Shown: piece by piece, positions 44,434-53,456 of the stretch
Layout of the letters: each line of letters opens with the position of its first letter
Numbering within the stretch: the first letter of the stretch is position 1
NCBI RefSeq assembly: GCF_042643265.1
Contig: NZ_JBHRRZ010000013.1
Location: 1-64,000 of the forward strand
From: Virgibacillus_O sediminis
GTDB lineage: Bacteria > Bacillota > Bacilli > Bacillales > Amphibacillaceae
DNA: 64,000 nt
Direction: 5' to 3'
Notes under the pieces: generated by a model
Databases searched by the model: none
What the model was told of the DNA's origin: nothing
The model's input: only the letters and a program-made list of their open reading frames with translations
Program-made: the position numbers and the translations under genes

Positions 44434-46521
44434 ATGTATCGCATTGGAGTAGATACTGGTGGAACGTTTACAGATGTTTCATTGATTGAAGAAAAGACGG
44501 GGAAATCGTATGTTACCAAAGTTCCATCAACACCAAGTAAGCCTTCTGTAGCTGTATTAAATGGTGTTGAACAGATTGTTAAAGAGGTTGGCATTGATAC
44601 AAAAGATTTATCCTTTTTTATTCATGGTACAACGGTTGCGACGAATGCGCTGCTGGAAGAAAAAGGGGTAAATACAGCACTGTTAACAACAAAAGGGTTC
44701 AAAGATGTCTTGCAAATTGGAAGACAAACTCGTCCGAAGTTATACGATTTTCGTGCGCGCAAGTCAAATCCTCTTGTACCTAGGAATTTACGTTTTGAAT
44801 TGGATGAACGTATCGAAGCAAATGGAAACGTTTTAAAAGAGATTAGTCGAGTTGAGCTGAAGAAGCTAGCTGCGTTACTTAAAGAAAATAAGATTGAATC
44901 ATTAGCGGTATGCTTGATTAATTCCTATATAAACGCTTCACATGAACAAGAAGTGAAACGTATTCTTAACGAGCTAGTCCCAGAAGTTTCCATCACGCTA
45001 TCTTGTGAAATTTTACCGGAATTTAGAGAATATGAACGCACCAGTACGTCTGTTGCGAATGCCTATGTCTTACCAAAAATGAAGCATTATTTAAAGCATT
45101 TAGATGACAGTATCAAGGAAATGGAAATACCTAGTAACCTATATGTTATGCAATCAAATGGTGGGGTTATCAGTGCGGATACAGCCATGAATATGCCTGT
45201 ACGTACGATGTTGTCTGGACCGGCAGGTGGAGTGTTAGCTGGGTGTATCGTTGCTAAAAACACAGCCTATAAAAATATCATTACAATTGATATGGGAGGA
45301 ACAAGCTTAGATACTGCCCTAATTGAGAACGAGGAACCACAATATACAACGGTGAGTGAAATTGATGGTCGTCCTATAAAAGTGCCGATGGTGGAGATGC
45401 ATACGATCGGATCTGGTGGGGGAAGTATAGCTTGGATTGATGCAGGTGGGGCGTTAAGAGTAGGTCCACATAGTGCTGGTGCTGATCCTGGTCCAGTTTG
45501 TTACGGAAAAGGTGGAACAGAGCCAACCGTAAGTGATGCGAATGTAATTTTAGGAAGATTGAATCCAGATTCCATTTTAGGTGGAAGAATGAAAATGGAT
45601 GTGGAATCTGCACGTAAAGCAATGAAAGAAAAAATTGCGGCTCCTTTAGGAATCACTGTCGAAGAAGCGGCTGAAGGTGTTTTGCGAGTGATTAATGCCA
45701 ACATGGTTCGAGGAATTCGAGTTATATCCATAGAGAAAGGGCATGATTCACGTAACTTCTCCTTAATGGCTTTTGGTGGAGCAGGACCTCTACATGCGGT
45801 GGATATTGCTAAAGAGCTTGGATCAAAGGAAGTAATTATTCCTCCAAGTCCTGGGATTGCTTGTGCAATGGGAATGTTGATGGCAGATGTACGCCATGAT
45901 TACGTTCAAACCTATTCTACTAAACTGTCGGCACTAGATTTTAATAAGGTGAATGAAATAGTAGACTCTCTTGCTGCTGAAGCGAAACAAGATTTAGAAA
46001 ACGAGGGGTTTGCAGAGGATGATATTGAACTAGAAGCTAGTTTAGATCTTCGTTACATCCGTCAAGCATATGAAATTAATGTACCTATTCATGATCTGAA
46101 AGTAACGGAAAGTTCGTTAGCAAAAGCGACTAACCTGTTCCATGAAATTCATGAAAGAGTATATGGTTTTAACCGTAAAGGAGAAGAACTTGAATTAATT
46201 AATGTTCGATTAATTGGAAATGGAAAAATAAAAGAAGTGTCCACTGATCGAGAAGAGCTTTTAACAGATGGAAAGGTTGAAAAAATCGGAGAACGTGATA
46301 TTTATTTCAATGATTCATTTGTTACTACCCCAATCTATGAGCGTACTAGTATGAATAGCAGTGTATCTATTACAGGGCCTGCGGTTATTGAACAATTAGA
46401 TTCAACCATCATTATTCATCCAGATCAAAAAGTTACTACAGATCACACAGGAAATTTAATCATTGATCTTGCTGTCGAACAAACAAGGGAGGAAGTTCAG
46501 TATGAGTATTCAAAAAATTGA
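44434..46521 (+). CDS. hyuA: ATP-dependent hydantoinase/oxoprolinase family, subunit A (second set)
   Basis: About 695 residues from ATG 44434 after AAAGGGG; TTG 44413 is in frame but lacks a site. Motifs: GVDTGGTFTDVSLIEE near the N-terminus, HGTTVATNALLEEKG (about 65), MLSGPAGGVLAG (about 262) and IDMGGTSLDTALI (about 285). It is only moderately similar to the first HyuA, closer to the general N-methylhydantoinase A group. It overlaps subunit B by 20 bases. The substrate is probably a cyclic amide imported by the downstream symporter. Confidence 0.87.
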   Translation: MYRIGVDTGGTFTDVSLIEEKTGKSYVTKVPSTPSKPSVAVLNGVEQIVKEVGIDTKDLSFFIHGTTVATNALLEEKGVNTALLTTKGFKDVLQIGRQTRPKLYDFRARKSNPLVPRNLRFELDERIEANGNVLKEISRVELKKLAALLKENKIESLAVCLINSYINASHEQEVKRILNELVPEVSITLSCEILPEFREYERTSTSVANAYVLPKMKHYLKHLDDSIKEMEIPSNLYVMQSNGGVISADTAMNMPVRTMLSGPAGGVLAGCIVAKNTAYKNIITIDMGGTSLDTALIENEEPQYTTVSEIDGRPIKVPMVEMHTIGSGGGSIAWIDAGGALRVGPHSAGADPGPVCYGKGGTEPTVSDANVILGRLNPDSILGGRMKMDVESARKAMKEKIAAPLGITVEEAAEGVLRVINANMVRGIRVISIEKGHDSRNFSLMAFGGAGPLHAVDIAKELGSKEVIIPPSPGIACAMGMLMADVRHDYVQTYSTKLSALDFNKVNEIVDSLAAEAKQDLENEGFAEDDIELEASLDLRYIRQAYEINVPIHDLKVTESSLAKATNLFHEIHERVYGFNRKGEELELINVRLIGNGKIKEVSTDREELLTDGKVEKIGERDIYFNDSFVTTPIYERTSMNSSVSITGPAVIEQLDSTIIIHPDQKVTTDHTGNLIIDLAVEQTREEVQYEYSKN

Positions 46522-48241
46522 TGGGGTAACCCTTGAGGTAATGAAAAATGCGTTTCACACTATTGCAGAAGAGATGGGGATAACCCTCATTCGAACAGCG
46601 ATATCCACTAATATAAAAGACAGAATGGACTGTTCCACTGCCATTTATACAAAAGAGGGAGAACTAGTAGCACAAGCAGAGCATGTTCCGCTTCATTTAG
46701 GCTTGATGCCATCGGTTGTGAAGGAAGTATTGAAGATTTTCCCAACATACGAATTAAAACGAGGAGATGCAATCTTAATCAATGATCCTTACATCAGTGG
46801 GTCCCATCTTCCGGATATTTTTATGATCAGTCCAATTTTTTATGAGGATGAGCTTGTAGCCCTAGCTGCAAATATTGCTCACCATGTGGATGTAGGAGGT
46901 TTAGTCCCAGGAAGTATGTCTGTTAAAGCAACGGAAATTTTCCAAGAAGGGTTAAGACTTCCAGGCGTACGAATTGTAAGAGAAGGAATCATTGATAATG
47001 AAGTGCTTCGATTAATTGAGAAAAATGTTCGAACAGGTAGAGAAGTTGTCGGTGATATTTACGCGCAATTAGCAGCAAATAATGTTGCGGAAAAAAGAAT
47101 GATTGATCTCATTGATCGTTATTCGTTAGATCATGTTTTTGCAAGTATGAAAGAAATTATGGACTATTCTGCTCGTAGAATGAAAGCAGCTATAAGCAAA
47201 GTTCCAAATGGAAGTTACAAGTTTGAGGACGTCATTGAAGGTGACGGGATCACGGACGACTTGATCAACGTAAAAGTAAACGTCCATATTAGTGATGAGG
47301 AAATTGAAGTTGATTTTACAGGTTCTTCTAAGCAGGCGAAAGGTCCAGTTAACTCTACGCATGGTGTGACTAATGCATGTGTGTACTATGCACTCAAATC
47401 GGTTTTAGATTCAGAAGTGCCCCCCAATAGTGGAACCTATCGCAGTATTAAAATTGTTGCACCGAAAGGGACGATTGTGAATCCTAATTTCCCTGCAGCG
47501 GTATCCAACGCAAATGTCAATACGTCTCAACGTATTACGGACACAATTTTTGGTGCGATTGCGCAAATTCTTCCTGAAGAATCCATGTCAGCTTGTGCGG
47601 GGACGATGAATGGATTTGCCATTGGTGGATTTAATTCCGAGGAAGATGAGTATTTCTCCTATGTAGAAACATATGGCGGAGGACAAGGTGGACTCATTGA
47701 TTTAGATGGGATGGATGGGGTTCATACCAATATGACGAATACACTAAATACACCTGTAGAAGTGATTGAACAAACTTACCCATTACTCGTTAACCGATAT
47801 AGTTTAGTGGATGGTAGCGGTGGCCCAGGAAAACATCGGGGTGGTCTTGGATTAATGCGTGATATCAAACTATTAGGTGATGACTTCACGGTTACGTTAA
47901 TGTCGGATCGTCAGAAGCTATCTCCTTGGGGACTTTTTGGTGGAGACGGTGGTCAAAATTCCGCTTGTACGTTAGTTACACCAGAAGGCGAGCGTGAAGA
48001 ATTATCTTCTAAGGTCACGATTACAGCACCTAGGGGAAGTTCAATTATTCTATCGACATCTGGAGGTGGTGGTTACGGTTCCTCGTATGAAAGAGATCCA
48101 GAGGCTGTTTTACAGGACGTCATACTAGGTAATATTACACTAGAGCAAGCAAAGGATCAGTATGGTGTTGTTATTGATGCGGAGGATCGTGCGGTTAATC
48201 AGACAGAAACAGATTGTATAAGAGGTAGTGTAGAGGCGTAG
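46502..48241 (+). CDS. hyuB: ATP-dependent hydantoinase/oxoprolinase family, subunit B (second set)
   Basis: About 579 residues. ATG 46502 is chosen because GGGAGGAAG lies ten bases before it, inside the end of hyuA. Family blocks: LINDPYISGSHLPDIFMISP (about 97-116), ANIAHHVDVGGLVPGSMS, GPVNSTHGVTNA near 290 and GGGGYGSSYERDPEAV near the end. AHHVDVGG matches the histidine/aspartate motif of N-methylhydantoinase B more closely than the first copy does. Confidence 0.87.
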   Translation: MSIQKIDGVTLEVMKNAFHTIAEEMGITLIRTAISTNIKDRMDCSTAIYTKEGELVAQAEHVPLHLGLMPSVVKEVLKIFPTYELKRGDAILINDPYISGSHLPDIFMISPIFYEDELVALAANIAHHVDVGGLVPGSMSVKATEIFQEGLRLPGVRIVREGIIDNEVLRLIEKNVRTGREVVGDIYAQLAANNVAEKRMIDLIDRYSLDHVFASMKEIMDYSARRMKAAISKVPNGSYKFEDVIEGDGITDDLINVKVNVHISDEEIEVDFTGSSKQAKGPVNSTHGVTNACVYYALKSVLDSEVPPNSGTYRSIKIVAPKGTIVNPNFPAAVSNANVNTSQRITDTIFGAIAQILPEESMSACAGTMNGFAIGGFNSEEDEYFSYVETYGGGQGGLIDLDGMDGVHTNMTNTLNTPVEVIEQTYPLLVNRYSLVDGSGGPGKHRGGLGLMRDIKLLGDDFTVTLMSDRQKLSPWGLFGGDGGQNSACTLVTPEGEREELSSKVTITAPRGSSIILSTSGGGGYGSSYERDPEAVLQDVILGNITLEQAKDQYGVVIDAEDRAVNQTETDCIRGSVEA

Positions 48242-48281
48242 AAAAAAGAATTGAAATTTGGACTATATGGAGGGTCAAATA

Positions 48282-48425
48282 ATGGGTGATTTGAAAAAAA
48301 CATATGATGGCTCTGAAATGGATGAAGTAGAATCTTCAATTTTAAAAATGAGTAGTTTATTTATTCTAATGACAATAATGGGCTTTTTGTATGCTTATCT
48401 ATGGGTGGTTTTACTGATGCCCTAG
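48282..48425 (+). CDS. Symporter-associated micro-protein
   Basis: 47 residues: an acidic N-terminal half (MGDLKKTYDGSEMDEVESS) and one transmembrane helix (SSLFILMTIMGFLYAYLWVV). GGAGGG precedes the ATG. It lies 40 bases after hyuB and 23 bases before an SSS symporter. Position and single helix match the accessory micro-proteins at the other symporters, though the sequences differ. Confidence 0.68.
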   Translation: MGDLKKTYDGSEMDEVESSILKMSSLFILMTIMGFLYAYLWVVLLMP

Positions 48426-48448
48426 AATACTAAATAGGTGGTGAAGTG

Positions 48449-49894
48449 ATGGCTCTAACATTATTTATCTTGTACTTCGGGTTCATGATGGTTATCGGTC
48501 CTATAGCTGTGAAGAAAATGAAAAAGAAGGATTCCGGTGATTTCATTTTAGCAGGGAGATCAGTTCCCCTTTGGTTAGTGGTTGGCGGAATTATCGCTAC
48601 ATTAATAAATTCTGCCACCTTACTCGGGTATGGAGGGTCTGGTTATGAGGTAGGAATTTCTGCCTACTTCTCAGCTATGGGCTATATGGTTGCCTTAGTG
48701 TGGATGGGGTATTGGTTTATTCCTAGGTTACGCCGAGCGAATCTAACAACAATTCCTGAATTATTTAGCCGCTTTTTTGGCTGGAAACACAGAACGGTTG
48801 CAACGGTTCTTGTTATGTGTCGCGACATGGGGGTTACAGCTGGAGCATCAATTGGTATGGCAGTTGTTTTTGTATCTGTATTTGATATTTCACTAGATTT
48901 AGCACTGTTAATTACCCTTGTTGTAACCCTAACCTTTACCGTGCTAGGCGGTATGTGGGCGGTTATGATAACAGACACAATCCAATCGATCATTATATTA
49001 ATTGGAACGACGATCATGATACCATTAGGGATTGCTTATATTGGTGGTTGGACAGAATTTATCGATCGTATACCTGCAACGCATGTGGATTTATTTAGTG
49101 CCGGTGGATCGCAAACCTTCGCATGGTTTATTGCAGGAGCGCTAACCTTTATAGGTTATCAAACACTAATACAACGAGGGTTATCAGCGGAAAGTGAGGC
49201 AGTAGCGAAGAAATCCTTTGTTTATGGAGGGCTTATTGCCCTGATTTGGTATATGATTCCATTTTTGGTAGGGATTGTAGCTATCGTTATTTTTCCAAAT
49301 ATAAGTCCTAGTGATGCATTTATCAGTATGACTGAGCTATTTGGAACATTTGGAAGTCTTATTTTTGCAATCATTATTGTCGCTTCCTGTATTTCGACAC
49401 TTAGCTCGTCAACACTAACAACCGCATCCAATATTTCTTATGATATTTACCAACAATTTATTAACCCCAATGCATCCGAAAAACAACTTGTAATGGTTAC
49501 ACGGATTTCGGTTATTGGTGTAGCGATTGTTGGGACATTAATTGGTCGCTCTTTACCATATATTCTCGAGTTACTATTAACGGGTGGAAAGATTATGGCT
49601 GGTTCTCTCGCCCCAGTACTGCTTGCTCTCGTATTTTGGAAAGCTGCTCGAAAGGCTTACTACTCTACTATTCTATCGATGCTTCTTGGAGCAGCGGGGG
49701 TAATAATAGGTGTTATTATTGGAAGTCAAGCTGCCTCAGGAAGTGAGGGAGGAGTAGTGTTCGTTTGGGCATTAGATCCTATTTTATTAGGTCTTCCTAT
49801 TACATTAATCACTTTAATTGTCGGAACATTGATTGAAAACAGAATAAATGAAAAAAAGGAAGGCAACTCAAAAGATATGAAAATGATTAAATAA
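48449..49894 (+). CDS. Sodium:solute symporter (SSS family)
   Basis: About 481 residues from ATG 48449, with GGTGGTGAA before it. Hallmarks: KKMKKKDSGDFILAGRSVP at the first loop, the ATLINSATLLGYGGSGYEVG helix, ISTLSSSTLTTASNISYDIYQ near 315-335 and about 13 helices. It should import the cyclic amide or its precursor for HyuAB. It ends 62 bases before the cyclodeaminase-family gene. Confidence 0.87.
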   Translation: MALTLFILYFGFMMVIGPIAVKKMKKKDSGDFILAGRSVPLWLVVGGIIATLINSATLLGYGGSGYEVGISAYFSAMGYMVALVWMGYWFIPRLRRANLTTIPELFSRFFGWKHRTVATVLVMCRDMGVTAGASIGMAVVFVSVFDISLDLALLITLVVTLTFTVLGGMWAVMITDTIQSIIILIGTTIMIPLGIAYIGGWTEFIDRIPATHVDLFSAGGSQTFAWFIAGALTFIGYQTLIQRGLSAESEAVAKKSFVYGGLIALIWYMIPFLVGIVAIVIFPNISPSDAFISMTELFGTFGSLIFAIIIVASCISTLSSSTLTTASNISYDIYQQFINPNASEKQLVMVTRISVIGVAIVGTLIGRSLPYILELLLTGGKIMAGSLAPVLLALVFWKAARKAYYSTILSMLLGAAGVIIGVIIGSQAASGSEGGVVFVWALDPILLGLPITLITLIVGTLIENRINEKKEGNSKDMKMIK

Positions 49895-49956
49895 CCTAGG
49901 AATAATGAATTCCAGTTAGATGTTTTTGCTAGTTTAATATGAAGGAGATGCTAAGG

Positions 49957-51027
49957 ATGAATAAAGTGGAGAAAAAACAAGAAACTTCTCAAAGTATGGG
50001 GGTAGGTTTTTTATACTTATCCCAAGAAGATTGTATTAAGGCTGGTGGCCTTGACATGAATGGAACGCTTCAAGCAATTCAAAAGTCCTTTGAGCTACAT
50101 GGAAAGCAGGACGTGATTCAACCACCTAAGCCGGTTATTCGCTGGGGTGGCCCTGAAACTGAAGAAACAAGAGGAAGAATCATGACAATGCCATCTTACC
50201 TTGGAGGAGAATTAGATGTAGCAGGTATGAAGTGGATTCCTAGTATGCCGCAGAATCCGAAGAAACTAGGTCAGCCACGCGCATCAGCCATCATCATTTT
50301 AACGGATCCGCACAATGGATTTCCTTTAGCTATTATGGATGGTACGATTGTGAGTGCCATGCGAACGGGAGCATCCACTGGAGTTGCTGCAAAATATTTA
50401 GCTAATCCTGATTCAAGTCGAGTTGGTATTATTGGTGCAGGGGTACAAAGTAGAACCCAATTAATGGCTGTTGTAGGTGTTTTTGGAAAACAAATCGAAG
50501 AAATTAAAGTATTCGATTTAGATCAAGATAAAACCGAAAAATTTGCAAAAGAAATGACGAAGGAGTTGGGAGTAAAATTAGTTCGTAGTACAAGTGCAGA
50601 AGAAGCTTTTCATAACTCAGATGTTGTTATTACTGCAACCATGTCAACCTATCCCTATGTAAAAGGGGAATGGTTAAAAGAGGGTGCTTTTCATTCAGAA
50701 ATTTCTTTCTGGGATACCGATCCAGAAGAAGTGGCTTACTATGATAAAGTAGTAGTGGATGATTTCGAACATGTAAAAAGTCATGGTGTTGATGTAAGTT
50801 ACAGAGCTGTACGAGATGGTTTTATTTCTGACTCAGCAGTATTTAATTTAGGAGACATTATGACAGGGAAGAAAATAGGAAGAGAAAATGCCGAACAAAA
50901 AATCCTATTTAACCCAATTGGGATGTCTATTCATGATGTTTCTGAAGCATATCGAGTTTACCAAAACGCGAAGAAAATGGGAATTGGAAAAGACCTGCCG
51001 TTGTGGGAAGCACCGCACTGGTCTTAA
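49957..51027 (+). CDS. Ornithine cyclodeaminase/mu-crystallin family enzyme
   Basis: About 356 residues from ATG 49957 (AAGGAGATGC upstream; ATG 49939 overlaps that site). Visible are RGRIMTMPSYLGG, GMKWIPSMPQNPKKLG, SAMRTGASTGVAAKYL and the dinucleotide motif VGIIGAGVQSRTQL (about 152-165). It belongs to the same superfamily as the 34162 gene but to a different branch (closer to ornithine cyclodeaminase with the KW.PS segment). It is last in the hyuAB operon. It may act on the amino or imino acid released by ring opening. Confidence 0.82.
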   Translation: MNKVEKKQETSQSMGVGFLYLSQEDCIKAGGLDMNGTLQAIQKSFELHGKQDVIQPPKPVIRWGGPETEETRGRIMTMPSYLGGELDVAGMKWIPSMPQNPKKLGQPRASAIIILTDPHNGFPLAIMDGTIVSAMRTGASTGVAAKYLANPDSSRVGIIGAGVQSRTQLMAVVGVFGKQIEEIKVFDLDQDKTEKFAKEMTKELGVKLVRSTSAEEAFHNSDVVITATMSTYPYVKGEWLKEGAFHSEISFWDTDPEEVAYYDKVVVDDFEHVKSHGVDVSYRAVRDGFISDSAVFNLGDIMTGKKIGRENAEQKILFNPIGMSIHDVSEAYRVYQNAKKMGIGKDLPLWEAPHWS

Positions 51028-51044
51028 TGAAATAATACTAAAGA

Positions 51045-51079
51045 ACGGATGGGCCTTTTTGAGGCCTATCCTTTTTTTG
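51045..51079 (+). terminator. Rho-independent terminator
   Basis: GGATGGGCC and GGCCTATCC with one G-U pair, a short loop, and a run of seven T. It closes the second hyuAB operon. Confidence 0.82.
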
Positions 51080-51328
51080 TACGTTATTTTTCATGGCTGG
51101 TATTTCTAATGGATCATTAAAAATCATTCATTTTGATTGTTTTGTGGATGATAAATGTAAAAGGGTGGTGCAGAAGCAACTAGAGGTACTACACTTGAGG
51201 CCTTTTTTAATTTATAGTAACGGGAGAAATAAACATAACCCCGATAGTAAAGTATCTTAAAAGCGTTGAAAGAGATACACCTTGTTAATTATTAACTTTG
51301 CACCATAATAACCTTAGTGATAACATAA

Positions 51329-51340
51329 GAACAAACGTTC
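51329..51340. promoter_or_regulatory. LexA-type SOS box, cassette copy 2
   Basis: GAACAAACGTTC, an exact GAAC-N4-GTTC LexA core, 28 bases before the yolD-like start. It is identical to the box in the decayed copy at 19029-19040 and marks the left edge of the sequence shared by the two cassettes. Confidence 0.68.
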
Positions 51341-51368
51341 CTATTTAACTTAGAAAGGTGGAAGTATA

Positions 51369-51698
51369 ATGGGCAAAGTAAACGATCGTGGAACCAAGAA
51401 ATGGACTTCCCTAATGATGCCGGAGCACATTCAGTTGTTAAATCAGATGTGGGAAGAGAAGGAATACAAAGAGAAACCCATTTTAGACGAGCAGAAGATG
51501 CAGGACATCAATGCTCAGCTGCAACTCGCAATACATAACAACTTGACGGTTAACATTAAATATTATGCTAGGCATGACTATGAAACGGTTCAAGGTAAAC
51601 TGCTGAAGATTGATTTGTTGAATAAACAGATCCAGTTAAATGATGAGGATGGAACCGTAATTCCTCTTGATTGTGTCCTAGATATAATTATTGACTAG
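51369..51698 (+). CDS. YolD-like family protein
   Basis: 109 residues. MGKVNDRGTKKWTSLMMPEH at the start and KLLKIDLLNKQIQLNDEDGT near the end match the YolD-like family. These small proteins are usually encoded beside Y-family polymerase UvrX and SOS-induced. Here no polymerase gene is present; a HEPN-type gene follows instead. AGAAAGGTGG precedes the ATG and a LexA-type box lies upstream. A decayed relative lies at 19060. Confidence 0.85.
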   Translation: MGKVNDRGTKKWTSLMMPEHIQLLNQMWEEKEYKEKPILDEQKMQDINAQLQLAIHNNLTVNIKYYARHDYETVQGKLLKIDLLNKQIQLNDEDGTVIPLDCVLDIIID

Positions 51699-51819
51699 CC
51701 CCTCAATTGAGGGGTGATTTTTGGATATAATTGGTATTAGCAGCAGGAATTCGTTTATTCCTGTCGAATATATCTACGTAGTACTATTTGCTTATAGAAT
51801 AATTAAGGAGAATGGGCAC

Positions 51820-52203
51820 ATGCAAACTGAATACATGAAAGAAGCATATGGGTTGTTCTTTGAAATAGAAACTGGGCTGAGTCAATACATTGAACAGACG
51901 ATGGAGAAAGCCTATGGGGTCGGCTGGCTAATTCAAGCTCCTGCCACCATGAAATACAAACCCTACTCTAAACACTTCGAATCCTTCTATTACCACGAAC
52001 TTATCTCTATGCTGCGAGCTTACCCTTGTTTTCCTAAACTTCCTAAAGACGTTTATCTTCAATTGGTAAGAACCGTTCCCATTCGAAATAAAATTGCTCA
52101 TTGTAAGAGCATTAGTGATGAAGAGATGGCGCGATTACAGGTTACTCACAAGTTAGCCATGGAATGTATAACCTTTACGGAAGAAATAACTAGTTATGTA
52201 TAG
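51820..52203 (+). CDS. Small HEPN-type protein, possible ribonuclease
   Basis: 127 residues from ATG 51820 (AAGGAG upstream). Mostly helical, with R89-N-K-I-A-H94 near the C-terminus, which is the R-x4-6-H motif of HEPN ribonucleases, in the context VPIRNKIAHCKSIS. HEPN proteins with this motif are often toxins or antiviral nucleases, but RNKxxH segments also occur in non-catalytic HEPN-like domains. The gene follows yolD by 121 bases and was co-duplicated with it. No dedicated MNT-type antitoxin gene was seen. Function is inferred from the motif only. Confidence 0.7.
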   Translation: MQTEYMKEAYGLFFEIETGLSQYIEQTMEKAYGVGWLIQAPATMKYKPYSKHFESFYYHELISMLRAYPCFPKLPKDVYLQLVRTVPIRNKIAHCKSISDEEMARLQVTHKLAMECITFTEEITSYV

Positions 52204-52404
52204 CTGGTTAGAATTGATGCTAGCATCTTACTATAAGCGCAATATTATTCTGGCTTTGAATTAAAGTAGTTTATAAAGAGGGAACGAGATAGACCGTTTA
52301 ATAGACAACACAATTATACTAGTGATATTCCTCAAAGGCATTGATAATCATTTATTCCTCTGCAATGTTAATTAATATAATATAATGTGGAAGGAAGGGG
52401 GTGA

Positions 52405-53436
52405 ATGAATTTGATTAAAGGAAGCATTAAAGAAATTTTAAATCAAACTGCAAAACAAGAGGGGTTAGACGAGGAGTATAACAAGAATAGCTATTCCAAA
52501 TGGAGAGGACTAGTCAATAAATGGCTTAAAGACAGTAAAACTTATAATAGGTTTAAAACATTTCTTTTTTCTACTCAGTTACTTATTAGCGGGGCTTCCG
52601 TTCTTGTTGCAATTTTAGTAAGAGATATAGAAACAACATATGTAGCCATTTCTGTTTGGGTAATTTATGCTGTTTTAAATATATTTATAAACTTTGTGTA
52701 TCGGTTTTATCCTGATGATTATGAGAATTTAGCAAAAGATGTTAGGGAAATTAAGTTAATTGCTTTGTCGGAGCGCTTAGCAGCTAAACTAGCCCTATTT
52801 GAAAGACTTAATGAACATGATGTAATTGATAATAGAGAGGTTATAGATCAAATATCATATAGAGTCAAAGATTATTCTGAGATGGATCAGGAAATTAAAT
52901 CTATTATCGAACAATGTGTAAATTTGAAGGCGCGCTTTACTTCTTCACGAGACACAAATGTAATTCTACCAATTGAGGACTATGATCTTTCTTACAAAGA
53001 AAAAGTTAGCCTCGACCACATTACGAAAGAAATCAGCGAAACTGCCCAGGTCTTATTTGGGGGGAAAGGTTATTCTGCTAAACTATATTTAAGAGTTATT
53101 AAAACTTATAACAAAGAGCAGGTTGAAATGCTAGTTCCATTCTCACGTTTTCCTACAAAAGAAAACTTTGGATCAAGCTGGATTAAGTCTCGTGGAAATC
53201 TCTCTTCTGTATGGGAATGTCTAGAGCGAGGGGAAGATAAGGTTGTAGACTTCTCTGAACATGACTTGTACTATAAATCTGTATTGACAATATGTTTGCC
53301 GGGAAGAATTGGTGTAATTGCTATACATAATGAAGAGAACGATATTTTTGAGGACAATGTTAGTAAATTGGACTGTAAAGCATTGTCATTGGCAACTAAA
53401 CATATGGCGATGAGAGCCCTTGGGATAAATGATTAA
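52405..53436 (+). CDS. Two-helix membrane protein with GAF-like C-terminal domain
   Basis: 343 residues. Two transmembrane helices (about 53-68 and 76-97) are preceded by WRGLVNKWLKDSKTYNRF and followed by a long helix, a plan resembling SLATT-type two-helix effectors. The C-terminal part (about 215-340) alternates strands and helices with VPFSRFPTKENFG, KVVDFSEHDLYYKSVLTI and GRIGVIAIHNEENDIF, as in GAF-type sensor domains. It is the first cargo gene of cassette copy 2 and starts after GAAGGGGGTGA. Domain names are by pattern, not search. Confidence 0.65.
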   Translation: MNLIKGSIKEILNQTAKQEGLDEEYNKNSYSKWRGLVNKWLKDSKTYNRFKTFLFSTQLLISGASVLVAILVRDIETTYVAISVWVIYAVLNIFINFVYRFYPDDYENLAKDVREIKLIALSERLAAKLALFERLNEHDVIDNREVIDQISYRVKDYSEMDQEIKSIIEQCVNLKARFTSSRDTNVILPIEDYDLSYKEKVSLDHITKEISETAQVLFGGKGYSAKLYLRVIKTYNKEQVEMLVPFSRFPTKENFGSSWIKSRGNLSSVWECLERGEDKVVDFSEHDLYYKSVLTICLPGRIGVIAIHNEENDIFEDNVSKLDCKALSLATKHMAMRALGIND

Positions 53437-53456
53437 ATAGCAAAGGTGTTGTGTAG

